DNA of 64,000 nt from Stomorhina lunata. Its lineage: Eukaryota; Arthropoda; Insecta; Diptera; Rhiniidae. The translations under genes were made by a program, and so were the position numbers. The stretch lies in contig OW121743.1 of NCBI GenBank assembly GCA_933228675.1, positions 81,419,863-81,483,862 on the forward strand, written 5' to 3'. Of the stretch, positions 39,180 to 50,941 are shown piece after piece (positions within the stretch are counted from its first letter, which is position 1; the number at the start of each line of letters is the position of its first letter). The notes below the pieces were generated by a model, which saw only the letters and a program-made list of their open reading frames with translations, searched no databases and was not told the origin of the DNA.

Positions 39180-40894
39180 ATTATACTTTTTATGTACATT
39201 TGTACTTTTCATTAGGTAAGAAAATTAGATAGATAATTGTTATATTGTACAAAGATGCAAATCAATATTGAAATAATATACCTTACGTCTTTTTAAAAAT
39301 GAAAAGATCTAACATGATAATGTTTATTTTAGACCAGCAACGTGCTAATAGTGGACCATCTGGTCCCGGTGCACCTCCACCTGGACAAGGTCCGCCGCCT
39401 CAACAGCAGCAACAACAGGGTTCCAACCAGCAAGGACCACAACAGCCTCAACAGCAACAAGGCCCTCCGCCTCCACAGCAAGGTCAGTATAGAGGTGCCT
39501 ATCAACCACCACAACAACAGCATTCCCATTACCCAGGCTATCCGCCACAGCAACAGCCCCAATATCCACCACAAGGTGGTTACCCATATGGTCCACCAAC
39601 ACATGGTTATGGTCCACCGCCACCAAACGCACAAAGTGGCTATCAACCACATACTGGCATGCCTCCAACATCTGCAGCCAGTGGTCCTCCACAGCAGCAT
39701 CCCTATGGTAACAGTGGTCCAGGACAGCAGGGTCCCCCCGGATCATATGCTCCACCACCCAACCAACAGTTACCACCTGGCCAACAGCCACCACCAGGGC
39801 AAATGTATGGTCCTCCTGCTGGAAGCCAAGGACCGCCTCCTCCTAATCAATATGGTCCGCCTCAGAGTGGCAGTGGTGGTCCTCCTCCTCCTATGGGTTA
39901 TGGCGGCTATGGAGCTCCACCGCCAAATAGTTATGGACAAGCTGGTAATACACCTCCTGGGTCATATGGACCTCCACCAACTAGCAGCGCACAATCCCCA
40001 TATCAACCGTACCAACAGGCGGGACCTGGACCTCAGGGATATCCAGGTCAGGGACCGCCACCACCCCAAACAGGACAACCACCACAGGCACCTCAGCAAG
40101 CAGGAGGTCCAAATGCTCCTCCAGGTGGTGGCTATAGTTCATCACCCAGTCCAGGGCAGACACCACCACCTAATCAACAGCCATCTGTTAGTGGTGCCAA
40201 TGGTCCACCGACTCAACCACCACCTACTAGTGTACAGTCTACACCACCGCCCTCTCAACCGCCAACAAGCAGTGCATCTACGGCAACAACAGCCGGTACA
40301 TCTCAACCACCACAAAGCCAAGCTTCTGGACCTCAACAAGCCCCTCCACCTGGCCAAGGGCCTCCTCTACCACCATCACAACAACAGCAGCAAACAGCAC
40401 AAAGCTATCCACCAGCATCGAATAGTGGACCTCCACCAACAGGACCACAACCAACATACTCATCACCACCAACCACAGGACCAAGTGGGGCTCCATCACC
40501 CTATGGTCAACAAGGTACTCCAGGATCAGGACCTCCTAACACCACAGCTCCACCCGTATCTGCCAATGGTGGACCGGGACAAGGTCCTCCACCACCGATG
40601 GCACCCAATCAATATCAACCACCACCAGGAGCTCCACAGCCGCCATATGGAGCACCACCACCTCAAGGTTATGGACCACCTCCACCGGGAAGTGGTTATC
40701 CACAACATGCTTATCACCAGCCGCAGGGCGGCTATGGATCGATGCCTCCTCAAGGGCAATATCCACCACCTTCGCCTCAAGGCTACCAAGGCTATCGTCC
40801 AGCTGGCGCACAACAAATGCCTCCACCAGGTGCGCCACCACAAGGTCCACCACCGGGTGCATATTCCTATTACGGCAATCAACCGCCTCAATAA
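38160..40894 (+). CDS. Ss18: SS18/SYT homologue, BAF chromatin-remodelling subunit
   Basis: SS18 proteins are subunits of SWI/SNF (BAF) remodelling complexes and act as transcription co-activators. Exons are 38160-39129 and 39333-40894, giving 843 residues; the junction is phase 1 and in frame. The start at 38160 gives MTAVFSPQ, recalling vertebrate MSVAF; the frame is also open upstream to 38084 (KTAKIVEKQEKTPKRKKK), so an N-terminal extension from a leader exon is possible. The SNH/SSXT domain lies at about residues 114-170 (AHIQKILDENCKIIQTIQSF, SYECTSYHNALHRNLVYLAQ, LADPTMNINQILPPP). The rest is a very long QPGY-rich, low-complexity tail, typical of the family. A gene this long in the tail is well beyond vertebrate SS18 (about 400 residues). 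The last 83 bases of exon 1, the intron and all of exon 2 are repeated downstream. Confidence 0.93.
39138..39180 (+). repeat. CATA microsatellite in SS18 intron, copy 1
   Basis: A run of CATA units lies just after the exon 1 donor. The duplicate copy at about 43147-43197 is 8 bp longer (two more units), one of the few differences between the duplicated segments. Confidence 0.9.
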
Positions 40895-43021
40895 ATTATA
40901 AATACCTAAAAAAAACTCCAACAATTCAAACAAGTGTATAATTTAAGAATCTGTAAAATTTTTGACTAAAAAGTTTTAAGCGAATTGGATAAATTTGCGA
41001 TTTATTACAATTCTAATAACTGCCCGCAGTAAAGTAAGTCTCGAAAACAGTCTTACCCCCACAACTAATTCATATACATATATTTTTCATTTTTTAATTT
41101 CGATTTTGTAGTTTAATTAAACAGTTTTTATATAAATAAAGTGAATGCCCAGATGTTAAAAGAAAGGAGGAAAACAAACGGTTGCAATTTGAAGCTTTTG
41201 CAATCCTACGACAAAATCTTTCTCATCGAGAAAATGACTATAAAAACTGCCTTAATATAAAACAGCTTTAATTAAAACACTTAATTCTATTTCTCTATTT
41301 TTTATGTTAATTACTTTACTTACTCAAAAATTTCTTAATTTATACCTTAAACAAATTTAAAAAAAAAACCTAGATTAACAAAATCAATCTTTCTTCCTTA
41401 ATGCGTTTTAGCTCTAAATCTTCACAATATTTCTTCAACTCTACACCTCTTATCTATTCTCTATAACATATTTATTTGCCACCTCTTTCTTAGCTTTTTA
41501 ACGTAATATTTTTAAGTTTAAAAAATACGAGAAAAATAATATTTTTTGTGCGCGTTTTAATGTAAGTTTTAATTTTGATTATAAGAAAAAAATATTTAAA
41601 ATTTTTCTAAATTAAAATAGTTTTGAATAAATTGTTCGATCGTATAAAACTAACTAATCATTTTAAAGCATTTTTCAAAAATTATAAAAAATAGATGATA
41701 TAACAAAAATATTAGTACATTTACAACATTATATAAAACAAGAACATACAATACAATAAATACTTTGTGTCAACTTTAATCAATTTTAAATAATCTATGA
41801 AATTAAAAATAATTATAAACACTTTTTGCTATGCATTAATCCTAAAACAAAAAAAGAATGAAACATAAACGAAATATATTTAGCCGTATAATTAACGAAT
41901 TTTTGTGAACAAAAATAAAACCATTAAGACGTAAATAGTCTAAATAAAAATATAAAAAAATATAAAATAAACACTCCGTTGCAGTACTATAAAACTAATA
42001 ATATATTTGAAAATTATTGATAAAAGATGAAAATGAATCAATTATTTAAAGCATTTTTCATCGTTAGTCACTCTGGTCCAGTTTTAAGGTAAATAATAAA
42101 TTAAGTTCATTTCTGGGCTATAAGACTGTTTTTCGAATAGTTTTAGACCGGTCTTGCAACATGTGGCAATGCCTCTTTATAAAACAATAAGAAAATGTAA
42201 AAATAATTTTCTCTTCTAACAATAATAAATTAAATTTAAGAAAGGAAATATCTGGAATTATAGTTCTGCAACGCAGTGTGTCTCTTTTATAAATCGGTTT
42301 AATTTATTTTTAATTTTTATTTTAAACAGAGTTTTCAAAAAATTTAATTTCAAATGGAGAGCTGGAAATTGCTTAAAGTAACATTACGATGGTTCTTCAA
42401 TCAAAATCTATTTTTAAAAATCAAGAACGCACTTTAAAGAAAATAAAAATATTTCAAGAATTTAAGGAGTCGTTGCAATATGGATAATAATCTTTCCTCT
42501 ACATAACATCTTAATTTACAAATAAATCTGGTAAGTTATAAGTCTCATATTTTTCCTGCCAGTCGTTACTAATTTTTGCGAAAGATGAATAAAAATTCCC
42601 ATTGAATTTTTACACTTTTCCCTTTTTCCTTATTATAAATAAATTCTCAAGTGGAAGTTTTTAATTTTTCCATCTCCCTTATAAACAAACTTCGAAAATG
42701 GGAAAAAATTAACAGTTCAATTACGAACAGCAATTTCCAGTGAATTTCGATTCGATTCGATTATAATTATAAGATTATAATGTTTTGAAACGATTTATTA
42801 TACTATTATTATAAAATTATAATGTATTATAATACGATTAAAAGTTAGGCTAATACACAGTTGGCGCTACTAGTGTTAAACCCATATGATTTGTAGTAGC
42901 TCTTTAAAAAATACTTGTTTAGTTTCTGAGATATATAACATTGAGTCAAACTATTCTTCTGTTCACAAAAAAATCTACTTTTTAACAAAACAAAAGAAAA
43001 AAATAAATTTTGTCAAACAAG
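40895..43021 (+). other. SS18 3' UTR and downstream, copy 1
   Basis: AT-rich DNA with several AATAAA signals (for example near 41136 and 41755). There is no further gene. A 36-bp palindromic tract with GATTCGATTCGATTATAAT lies near 42745. Confidence 0.5.
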
Positions 43022-43146
43022 TAAGAAAGTGCTATAGTCGGTCATGCCCGACTATACCTGGTCCTCAACAGCAACAACAATCTGTCGGAGGTCCCCAGCA
43101 GCAGCAACAACAACAGCCGAATAACAATACACCAGGAAGTAAGTAA
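42886..43146 (+). other. Chimeric ORF across the duplication junction
   Basis: A frame from an ATG at 42886 reads through 3' flank and family-A sequence, crosses the junction at 43055/43056, and enters the repeated SS18 exon 1 tail in the SS18 frame (TIPGPQQQQQSVGG). It reaches the retained donor at 43139, which could splice to exon 2 copy 2 in frame. Without a known promoter this is only a potential new coding exon. Confidence 0.35.
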
Positions 43147-43164
43147 ACTACATACATACATACA

Positions 43165-43196
<32 letters not shown>

Positions 43197-43341
43197 ATTA
43201 TACTTTTTATGTACATTTGTACTTTTCATTAGGTAAGAAAATTAGATAGATAATTGTTATATTGTACAAAGATGCAAATCAATATTGAAATAATATACCT
43301 TACGTCTTTTTAAAAATGAAAAGATCTAACATGATAATGTT

Positions 43342-44911
43342 TATTTTAGACCAGCAACGTGCTAATAGTGGACCATCTGGTCCCGGTGCACCTCCACCTG
43401 GACAAGGTCCGCCGCCTCAACAGCAGCAACAACAGGGTTCCAACCAGCAAGGACCACAACAGCCTCAACAGCAACAAGGCCCTCCGCCTCCACAGCAAGG
43501 TCAGTATAGAGGTGCCTATCAACCACCACAACAACAGCATTCCCATTACCCAGGCTATCCGCCACAGCAACAGCCCCAATATCCACCACAAGGTGGTTAC
43601 CCATATGGTCCACCAACACATGGTTATGGTCCACCGCCACCAAACGCACAAAGTGGCTATCAACCACATACTGGCATGCCTCCAACATCTGCAGCCAGTG
43701 GTCCTCCACAGCAGCATCCCTATGGTAACAGTGGTCCAGGACAGCAGGGTCCCCCCGGATCATATGCTCCACCACCCAACCAACAGTTACCACCTGGCCA
43801 ACAGCCACCACCAGGGCAAATGTATGGTCCTCCTGCTGGAAGCCAAGGACCGCCTCCTCCTAATCAATATGGTCCGCCTCAGAGTGGCAGTGGTGGTCCT
43901 CCTCCTCCTATGGGTTATGGCGGCTATGGAGCTCCACCGCCAAATAGTTATGGACAAGCTGGTAATACACCTCCTGGGTCATATGGACCTCCACCAACTA
44001 GCAGCGCACAATCCCCATATCAACCGTACCAACAGGCGGGACCTGGACCTCAGGGATATCCAGGTCAGGGACCGCCACCACCCCAAACAGGACAACCACC
44101 ACAGGCACCTCAGCAAGCAGGAGGTCCAAATGCTCCTCCAGGTGGTGGCTATAGTTCATCACCCAGTCCAGGGCAGACACCACCACCTAATCAACAGCCA
44201 TCTGTTAGTGGTGCCAATGGTCCACCGACTCAACCACCACCTACTAGTGTACAGTCTACACCACCGCCCTCTCAACCGCCAACAAGCAGTGCATCTACGG
44301 TAACAACAGCCGGTACATCTCAACCACCACAAAGCCAAGCTTCTGGACCTCAACAAGCCCCTCCACCTGGCCAAGGGCCTCCTCTACCACCATCACAACA
44401 ACAGCAGCAAACAGCACAAAGCTATCCACCAGCATCGAATAGTGGACCTCCACCAACAGGACCACAACCAACATACTCATCACCACCAACCACAGGACCA
44501 AGTGGGGCTCCATCACCCTATGGTCAACAAGGTACTCCAGGATCAGGACCTCCTAACACCACAGCTCCACCCGTATCTGCCAATGGTGGACCGGGACAAG
44601 GTCCTCCACCACCGATGGCACCCAATCAATATCAACCACCACCAGGAGCTCCACAGCCGCCATATGGAGCACCACCACCTCAAGGTTATGGACCACCTCC
44701 ACCGGGAAGTGGTTATCCACAACATGCTTATCACCAGCCGCAGGGCGGCTATGGATCGATGCCTCCTCAAGGGCAATATCCACCACCTTCGCCTCAAGGC
44801 TACCAAGGCTATCGTCCAGCTGGCGCACAACAAATGCCTCCACCAGGTGCGCCACCACAAGGTCCACCACCGGGTGCATATTCCTATTACGGCAATCAAC
44901 CGCCTCAATAA
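43342..44911 (+). pseudogene. SS18 exon 2, duplicate copy (frame intact)
   Basis: This is an intact copy of SS18 exon 2 with its own TTTATTTTAG acceptor and the same stop. It lacks the SNH-encoding exon, so by itself it cannot make a normal SS18. One amino-acid change (Ala to Val in STATTAG) separates it from copy 1. It could be used as an alternative terminal exon if transcription reads through copy 1. I list it as a pseudogene only because it is partial; its frame is undamaged. Confidence 0.85.
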
Positions 44912-47038
44912 ATTATAAATACCTAAAAAAAACTCCAACAATTCAAACAAGTGTATAATTTAAGAATCTGTAAAATTTTTGACTAAAAAGTTTTAAGCGA
45001 ATTGGATAAATTTGCGATTTATTACAATTCTAATAACTGCCCGCAGTAAAGTAAGTCTCGAAAACAGTCTTACCCCCACAACTAATTCATATACATATAT
45101 TTTTCATTTTTTAATTTCGATTTTGTAGTTTAATTAAACAGTTTTTATATAAATAAAGTGAATGCCCAGATGTTAAAAGAAAGGAGGAAAACAAACGGTT
45201 GCAATTTGAAGCTTTTGCAATCCTACGACAAAATCTTTCTCATCGAGAAAATGACTATAAAAACTGCCTTAATATAAAACAGCTTTAATTAAAACACTTA
45301 ATTCTATTTCTCTATTTTTTATGTTAATTACTTTACTTACTCAAAAATTTCTTAATTTATACCTTAAACAAATTTAAAAAAAAAACCTAGATTAACAAAA
45401 TCAATCTTTCTTCCTTAATGCGTTTTAGCTCTAAATCTTCACAATATTTCTTCAACTCTACACCTCTTATCTATTCTCTATAACATATTTATTTGCCACC
45501 TCTTTCTTAGCTTTTTAACGTAATATTTTTAAGTTTAAAAAATACGAGAAAAATAATATTTTTTGTGCGCGTTTTAATGTAAGTTTTAATTTTGATTATA
45601 AGAAAAAAATATTTAAAATTTTTCTAAATTAAAATAGTTTTGAATAAATTGTTCGATCGTATAAAACTAACTAATCATTTTAAAGCATTTTTCAAAAATT
45701 ATAAAAAATAGATGATATAACAAAAATATTAGTACATTTACAACATTATATAAAACAAGAACATACAATACAATAAATACTTTGTGTCAACTTTAATCAA
45801 TTTTAAATAATCTATGAAATTAAAAATAATTATAAACACTTTTTGCTATGCATTAATCCTAAAACAAAAAAAGAATGAAACATAAACGAAATATATTTAG
45901 CCGTATAATTAACGAATTTTTGTGAACAAAAATAAAACCATTAAGACGTAAATAGTCTAAATAAAAATATAAAAAAATATAAAATAAACACTCCGTTGCA
46001 GTACTATAAAACTAATAATATATTTGAAAATTATTGATAAAAGATGAAAATGAATCAATTATTTAAAGCATTTTTCATCGTTAGTCACTCTGGTCCAGTT
46101 TTAAGGTAAATAATAAATTAAGTTCATTTCTGGGCTATAAGACTGTTTTTCGAATAGTTTTAGACCGGTCTTGCAACATGTGGCAATGCCTCTTTATAAA
46201 ACAATAAGAAAATGTAAAAATAATTTTCTCTTCTAACAATAATAAACTAAATTTAAGAAAGGAAATATCTGGAATTATAGTTCTGCAACGCAGTGTGTCT
46301 CTTTTATAAATCGGTTTAATTTATTTTTAATTTTTATTTTAAACAGAGTTTTCAAAAAATTTAATTTCAAATGGAGAGCTGGAAATTGCTTAAAGTAACA
46401 TTACGATGGTTCTTCAATCAAAATCTATTTTTAAAAATCAAGAACGCACTTTAAAGAAAATAAAAATATTTCAAGAATTTAAGGAGTCGTTGCAATATGG
46501 ATAATAATCTTTCCTCTACATAACATCTTAATTTACAAATAAATCTGGTAAGTTATAAGTCTCATATTTTTCCTGCCAGTCGTTACTAATTTTTGCGAAA
46601 GATGAATAAAAATTCCCATTGAATTTTTACACTTTTCCCTTTTTCCTTATTATAAATAAATTCTCAAGTGGAAGTTTTTAATTTTTCCATCTCCCTTATA
46701 AACAAACTTCGAAAATGGGAAAAAATTAACAGTTCAATTACGAACAGCAATTTCCAGTGAATTTCGATTCGATTCGATTATAATTATAAGATTATAATGT
46801 TTTGAAACGATTTATTATACTATTATTATAAAATTATAATGTATTATAATACGATTAAAAGTTAGGCTAATACACAGTTGGCGCTACTAGTGTTAAACCC
46901 ATATGATTTGTAGTAGCTCTTTAAAAAATACTTGTTTAGTTTCTGAGATATATAACATTGAGTCAAACTATTCTTCTGTTCACAAAAAAATCTACTTTTT
47001 AACAAAACAAAAGAAAAAAATAAATTTTGTCAAACAAG
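44912..47038 (+). other. SS18 3' flank, copy 2
   Basis: It is a near-perfect duplicate of 40895-43021, with no additional gene. Confidence 0.6.
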
Positions 47039-47661
47039 TAAGAAAGTGCTATAGTCGGTCATGCCCGACTATACGATACCCTTCACCACTAAGCTCAAAG
47101 GTGTTTTTTTCCTGTATAAAGACAAATATTTGCTAAATTTTGCCATCATACAACCATTATCTCAAAACTTGTATATTTATGCTGTTTCCGTCATTTGGAC
47201 TTATATGAGGACCGATTTGGCAAATTGATTACAGTTGATTGTGTATGTGATTTTGTCTTATTTAGTGCGTGTTGACAGAAGAGTTTGTATGGGAGCTATG
47301 GTCAAATGTGGACCGAACGAAACGAAATTTGGTAGTGATTTAAGTTTACATAAGCAGTATTTGTTTTTATATTTCATGAAAAATATTTATATTTGTGGCC
47401 AATATATTAATTCCGGAAAATGGGACCTGTGGGGGGTACCATAAAAAATGGACCGATTTTGACGAATTTCAATAGCTATGGTCCGTCCCACTATCAAAAA
47501 AAAAAAAAACGATCTATGCCAAATTTTATTAAATTACCTTTAGAATTGCCAGCCGTCCAGCCAGACGGACGGACTGACATCGCTAAATCGACTTTTTTGC
47601 GTTACATACATCAGCACAAACTTATAATACCCTTTTCACCTATTGTGGTGAAGGGTATAAA
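47039..47661 (+). mobile_element. Family-A element, most complete copy
   Basis: It starts AAGAAAGTGCTATAGTCGG with the inverted CCGACTATA and ATACCCTTCACCAC, and ends GTGGTGAAGGGTAT (47647-47660), giving a subterminal inverted repeat. The interior contains GTATGGGAGCTATGGTCAAA, GGACCGATTTTGACG, GACGGACGGACTGACATCG and CATCAGCACAAAC. No ORF. Its left end is the right breakpoint of the SS18 duplication. Confidence 0.65.
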
Positions 47662-47973
47662 AAGGCCACAAGATTATTTTAAAAGTGAAGTTAATCGAAA
47701 TTGCTGAATTGACTCTAAAGCAAGGGTGCCTAAAAGTTTCTTGTGGAAGAGCAAACAACAATACATTTAAAGAAAAACAAATTTTTATTCAGTATGTTTT
47801 GCTGTATGAATAAAACATGCAATGAAATAGCAGAAAAACAATATCATATGCTAAACAAAAACAAAATCTTCATTGATGATCGCCGTCGTCAATGCTTACG
47901 AGCAAAGCACACGAAAGTGTTGTTGCTTTCCACTTGCATTTATACAATGAAGAACAACAAAAATAATAATAAG
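47662..47973. other. Spacer left of the foldback element
   Basis: No recognised gene. A 103-codon frame at 47743-48054 (including KIFIDDRRRQCLRAKHTKVL) runs into the foldback repeats and has no family match I can name. Confidence 0.4.
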
Positions 47974-48969
47974 ACTACACCATTTTCAATTGAAATTGAG
48001 AATATTCAATTGAAATTGAGAAATTTTCAATTGAAATTGAGAATTTTCAATTGAAAATGAGAAATTTTCAATTGAAATTGAGAATTTTCATTTGAAATTG
48101 AGAAATTTTCAATTGATATTGAGAATTTTCAATTAAAAATGAGAAATTTTCAATTAAAATTGAGAAAATCCTAATTGGAAATGAGAAACATTCAGTTGAA
48201 ATTGAGAAATTTTCAATTGAAATTGGGAATTTTTGAATTGAAATTGAGAAAAGTCCAATTGAAAATGAGAAATTTTCAATTGAAATTGAGAATTTTTAAA
48301 TTTAAATTGAGAATTTTTCAATTGAAATTGAGAAAAGCACAATTGAAAATGAGGTTGAATTTTTTAATTGAAATTGAGAAGTTTTCAATTGAAAATGAGA
48401 AATTTTCAATTGAAATTGAGAAATTTTCAATTGAAATTGAGAAATTTTAAATTTAAATTGAGAATTTTTCAATTGAAATTGAGAAAACCCCAAGTGGAAT
48501 TTCAACCTCATTTCAATTTAGGTTTTCTCAATTTCAATTCTAAAATTCTCAATTTCAATTGAAAATTTGTCATTTTCAATTGGACTTTTCTCAATTTCAA
48601 TTCAAAAATTTCCAATTTCAATTGAAAATTTCTCAATTTCAATTGAAAATTTCTCATTTCCAATTGGGATTTTCTCAATTTCAATTTACAAATTCTCATT
48701 TTCAATTGAAAAATTCTCAATTTCAACTGAAAATTTCTCAATTTCAATTGAAAATTTCTCATTTTCAACTGAAAATTCTCAATTTCAATTGAATATTTCT
48801 CAATTTCAATTGAAAAGTCTCAATTTCAATTGAAAATTTCTCAATTTCAATTGAAAATTCTCAATTCCAATCGAATATTTCTCAATTTCAATTGAAAATT
48901 CTCAATTTCAATTGAAAATTTCTCAATTCAATTTGAAAATTTCTCAATTACAATTGAAAATGGTGTAGT
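47974..48969. mobile_element. Foldback-like element built of short AATTGAAATTGAGAA repeats
   Basis: The left half is a tandem array of units such as AATTTTCAATTGAAATTGAG (about 17-25 bp); beyond about 48510 the array continues as its reverse complement up to 48960. The termini are exact inverted copies: ACTACACCATTTTCAATTGA at 47974 and its complement ending GGTGTAGT at 48969. A second inverted pair (AATGAGGTTGAA and TTCAACCTCATTT) brackets the centre. Inverted-repeat arms made of short direct repeats are the hallmark of Foldback-type elements. No transposase is present. I could not confirm a target duplication. Confidence 0.75.
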
Positions 48970-49009
48970 ATCGTGGATATGCTAAAGATCCTTTTAAAGT
49001 GAGCTCACA

Positions 49010-49292
49010 TTTAACCAAGTATTTATTGTAATATACCAGCATTTTTGCGCCGCTATGTATTAATCGATCAAACATGCAACCAAAATATTTCTCACCGGAA
49101 TCCAAGCATGAAAAAATGATACTGTCAGCTGGCAAGGTTTTGTTATGCAGAATACTAATGACTATTACATAAAGTTATTGGATCGTATAAGGACGATCGC
49201 TAAAAAACGTTCCTATTTGAAGGAGAATGTGGTGTTCTATCAAGACCATACAACGTGTGTGTCACAAATTAAAAGTCTGGCGTTTTTTTTTT
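49010..49292 (+). mobile_element. Mariner transposase remnant
   Basis: Frames read FLRRYVLIDQT (region of the first Asp), PESKHEKMILSAGKVL and DYYIKLLDRIRTIAKKRSYL, then KENVVFYQDHTTCVSQIKSL (region of the second Asp, NVVFYQDNAPCH in family members). Frameshifts inactivate it. It breaks off at the T10 run at 49283 next to the ND-49 gene. Confidence 0.75.
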
Positions 49293-49343
49293 ATTTTAAT
49301 AAAATATATTTAAGGAATTTATGTAACATCTAAAGACAAACAT

Positions 49344-50711
49344 CTAACGATCAATTTCACCAAACACTATATCCAACGTACCAATAATTGCAACAATATC
49401 CGCCAACATAAGATCGTGTCCGATGTGATTGATAGCTGCCAAGTGAGCAAAACCTGGAGCTTTAATTTTACAGCGATAAGGACGAGACGTTCCATCAGAT
49501 ACTAAATAAATACCAAATTCACCCTTAGGTGCCTCAATACTGGTGTACGTAGCTCCTGGTGGCACTGAAATACCGCTACTAAAGTATTTAAAGTGGTGTA
49601 TTAATGCTTCCATTGATGTTTTCATTTCATGACGCTTAGGAGGCGTAAGTTTACAGTCATCTACTTTGATTTCACCAGCAGGCATTTGATTTAAACATTG
49701 TTCAATAATACGCAAAGATTGACGCATCTCTTCCAAACGACAAAGAAAACGATCATAGCAATCACCATTGGAACCAATTGGCACATCAAAGTCTACAAAT
49801 TTATAGGCATCATAGGGTTTTTGTTTACGTAAGTCCCACTTTATGCCCGATCCTCTAAGCATGACACCACTGAAACCATAATTAAGAGCATCTTCGGCCG
49901 TAACAACACCAACACCAATGGTGCGAGCTCGCCAAATTCTATTATTAGTTAAAACATCCTCATATTCATCCAAGCGCTCCCCAAATTTTGATGCAAAGTC
50001 ATACAAATCATCCAACAAGCGTAGAGGCAAATCCAAGGAAACACCACCTGGACGTATATAGGCCGAATGCATGCGAGCACCTGATACTCTTTCATAAAAT
50101 TCCATTAATTTTTCACGTTCCTCAAACAGCCAAAAGTATGGCGTTATTGCGCCACAATCGATATTATGAGTACCAACGGCCATCATGTGATTAAGTAAAC
50201 GTGTTACTTCGGCAAATAAAGTTCGTATATATTTCGCTCGTATTGGCGCCTCAATATTTAATAGCTTTTCCACCGCTAGGGCATAGCATTGCTCATTACA
50301 CATCATTGAAACATAATCCAAGCGATCAAAGTAAGGTAAAGCTTGTAAATAGGTTTTGTATTCGATTAACTTCTCGGTGCCGCGATGCAAAAGTCCAATA
50401 TGAGGATCGCAATGCATAACAGTTTCACCATCCAACTGCAGTACCATACGCAAGACACCATGAGCTGATGGATGTTGAGGTCCCATATTCAATGTAAGAT
50501 TACGAACCTGCTTCTCGGTTGGCCGCATTTGATGATTCCACGGTGGTAATTTCCATTTTGAAGAGATTTCATCAGGATACATTACTGGTCCCGAAAATTG
50601 ATTCATAAATTCTGGATCTGGATACCATTTTGCAACATTACGTTTTGGATAAAAAAAAGGCTGGACCTTTGTGAAAAATTTTGACAAATTTCTTCCGCAG
50701 TTTAAAAACAT
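49344..50711 (-). CDS. ND-49: NADH dehydrogenase iron-sulfur protein 2 (49 kDa subunit), intronless
   Basis: This is a core matrix-arm subunit of respiratory complex I that lines the ubiquinone site. The single frame encodes 455 residues, near the normal precursor length (about 463-468). The N-terminus is basic and acid-free ([20 protein letters not shown]), as for a mitochondrial presequence. Conserved blocks follow: [13 protein letters not shown] (about 76-88), [30 protein letters not shown] (Tyr133, quinone-site tyrosine), [54 protein letters not shown], and the end [19 protein letters not shown]. The quinone-site His and Tyr are present. From memory, Drosophila has an ND-49 gene with introns and a testis-biased paralogue; the lack of introns, an A10 tract about 50 bp after the stop (minus strand), and its position against a broken mariner suggest a retrocopy. 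The clean frame argues it is functional. Confidence 0.93.
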   Translation of the reverse strand: MFLNCGRNLSKFFTKVQPFFYPKRNVAKWYPDPEFMNQFSGPVMYPDEISSKWKLPPWNHQMRPTEKQVRNLTLNMGPQHPSAHGVLRMVLQLDGETVMHCDPHIGLLHRGTEKLIEYKTYLQALPYFDRLDYVSMMCNEQCYALAVEKLLNIEAPIRAKYIRTLFAEVTRLLNHMMAVGTHNIDCGAITPYFWLFEEREKLMEFYERVSGARMHSAYIRPGGVSLDLPLRLLDDLYDFASKFGERLDEYEDVLTNNRIWRARTIGVGVVTAEDALNYGFSGVMLRGSGIKWDLRKQKPYDAYKFVDFDVPIGSNGDCYDRFLCRLEEMRQSLRIIEQCLNQMPAGEIKVDDCKLTPPKRHEMKTSMEALIHHFKYFSSGISVPPGATYTSIEAPKGEFGIYLVSDGTSRPYRCKIKAPGFAHLAAINHIGHDLMLADIVAIIGTLDIVFGEIDR

Positions 50712-50940
50712 TTTTATTATGACTTAAGATGCAATACTAACTGCAAAATGCGATAAATATTATTTACACCCTTTATGTGCGCATGTATTTATGCAATTGT
50801 GAAATAATATGTGCCTACTAAAAGAAATTGTAACATAATCCGTTTTACGTCGCTGGTCGGGTGTTTAATTTCTAAATAAATAAATATTATTGTTTTATAT
50901 GAGACATAGTACAACTATAGATGTACCATGATATGAGAAA
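50712..50940. other. Upstream region of ND-49
   Basis: AT-rich, 230 bp, between the ND-49 start and an inverted family-A element. It should hold the ND-49 leader and promoter. A less AT-rich patch, CCGTTTTACGTCGCTGGTCG, lies at about 50839-50858. Confidence 0.35.
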
Positions 50941-50941
50941 T

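Larger units (their letters stand above)
39047..43055 (+). repeat. SS18 tandem duplication, unit 1
   Basis: This 4009-bp segment is repeated directly after itself. It starts inside SS18 exon 1 and contains the intron, exon 2 and the 3' flank. It ends inside the palindromic left end of a family-A element (ATAGTCGG...CCGACTAT). Confidence 0.95.
43056..47072 (+). repeat. SS18 tandem duplication, unit 2
   Basis: This 4017-bp copy of 39047-43055 has only three differences that I noticed: 8 extra bases in the CATA run, C at 40284 versus T at 44301, and T at 42230 versus C at 46247. The junction between units joins CCGACTATAC to CTGGTCC with a 2-bp AC overlap between the parental ends. Confidence 0.95.

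Noticed and set aside
38010..40933. Frames in other phases and on the minus strand across SS18, up to 519 codons
   Set aside because: These are low-complexity shadows of the CCA/CAA/GGT-rich SS18 exons; the longest one is broken in copy 2 by a single base change that is nearly silent for SS18.
48154..48833. Plus and minus frames encoding repeated NFQLKLRNFQLK-type peptides
   Set aside because: They are translations of the foldback repeat in several phases; a length divisible by three in some units makes them open.
47974..48969. CRISPR-like array
   Set aside because: Units are contiguous with no unique spacers, switch orientation at the centre, and lie in an insect nuclear genome.
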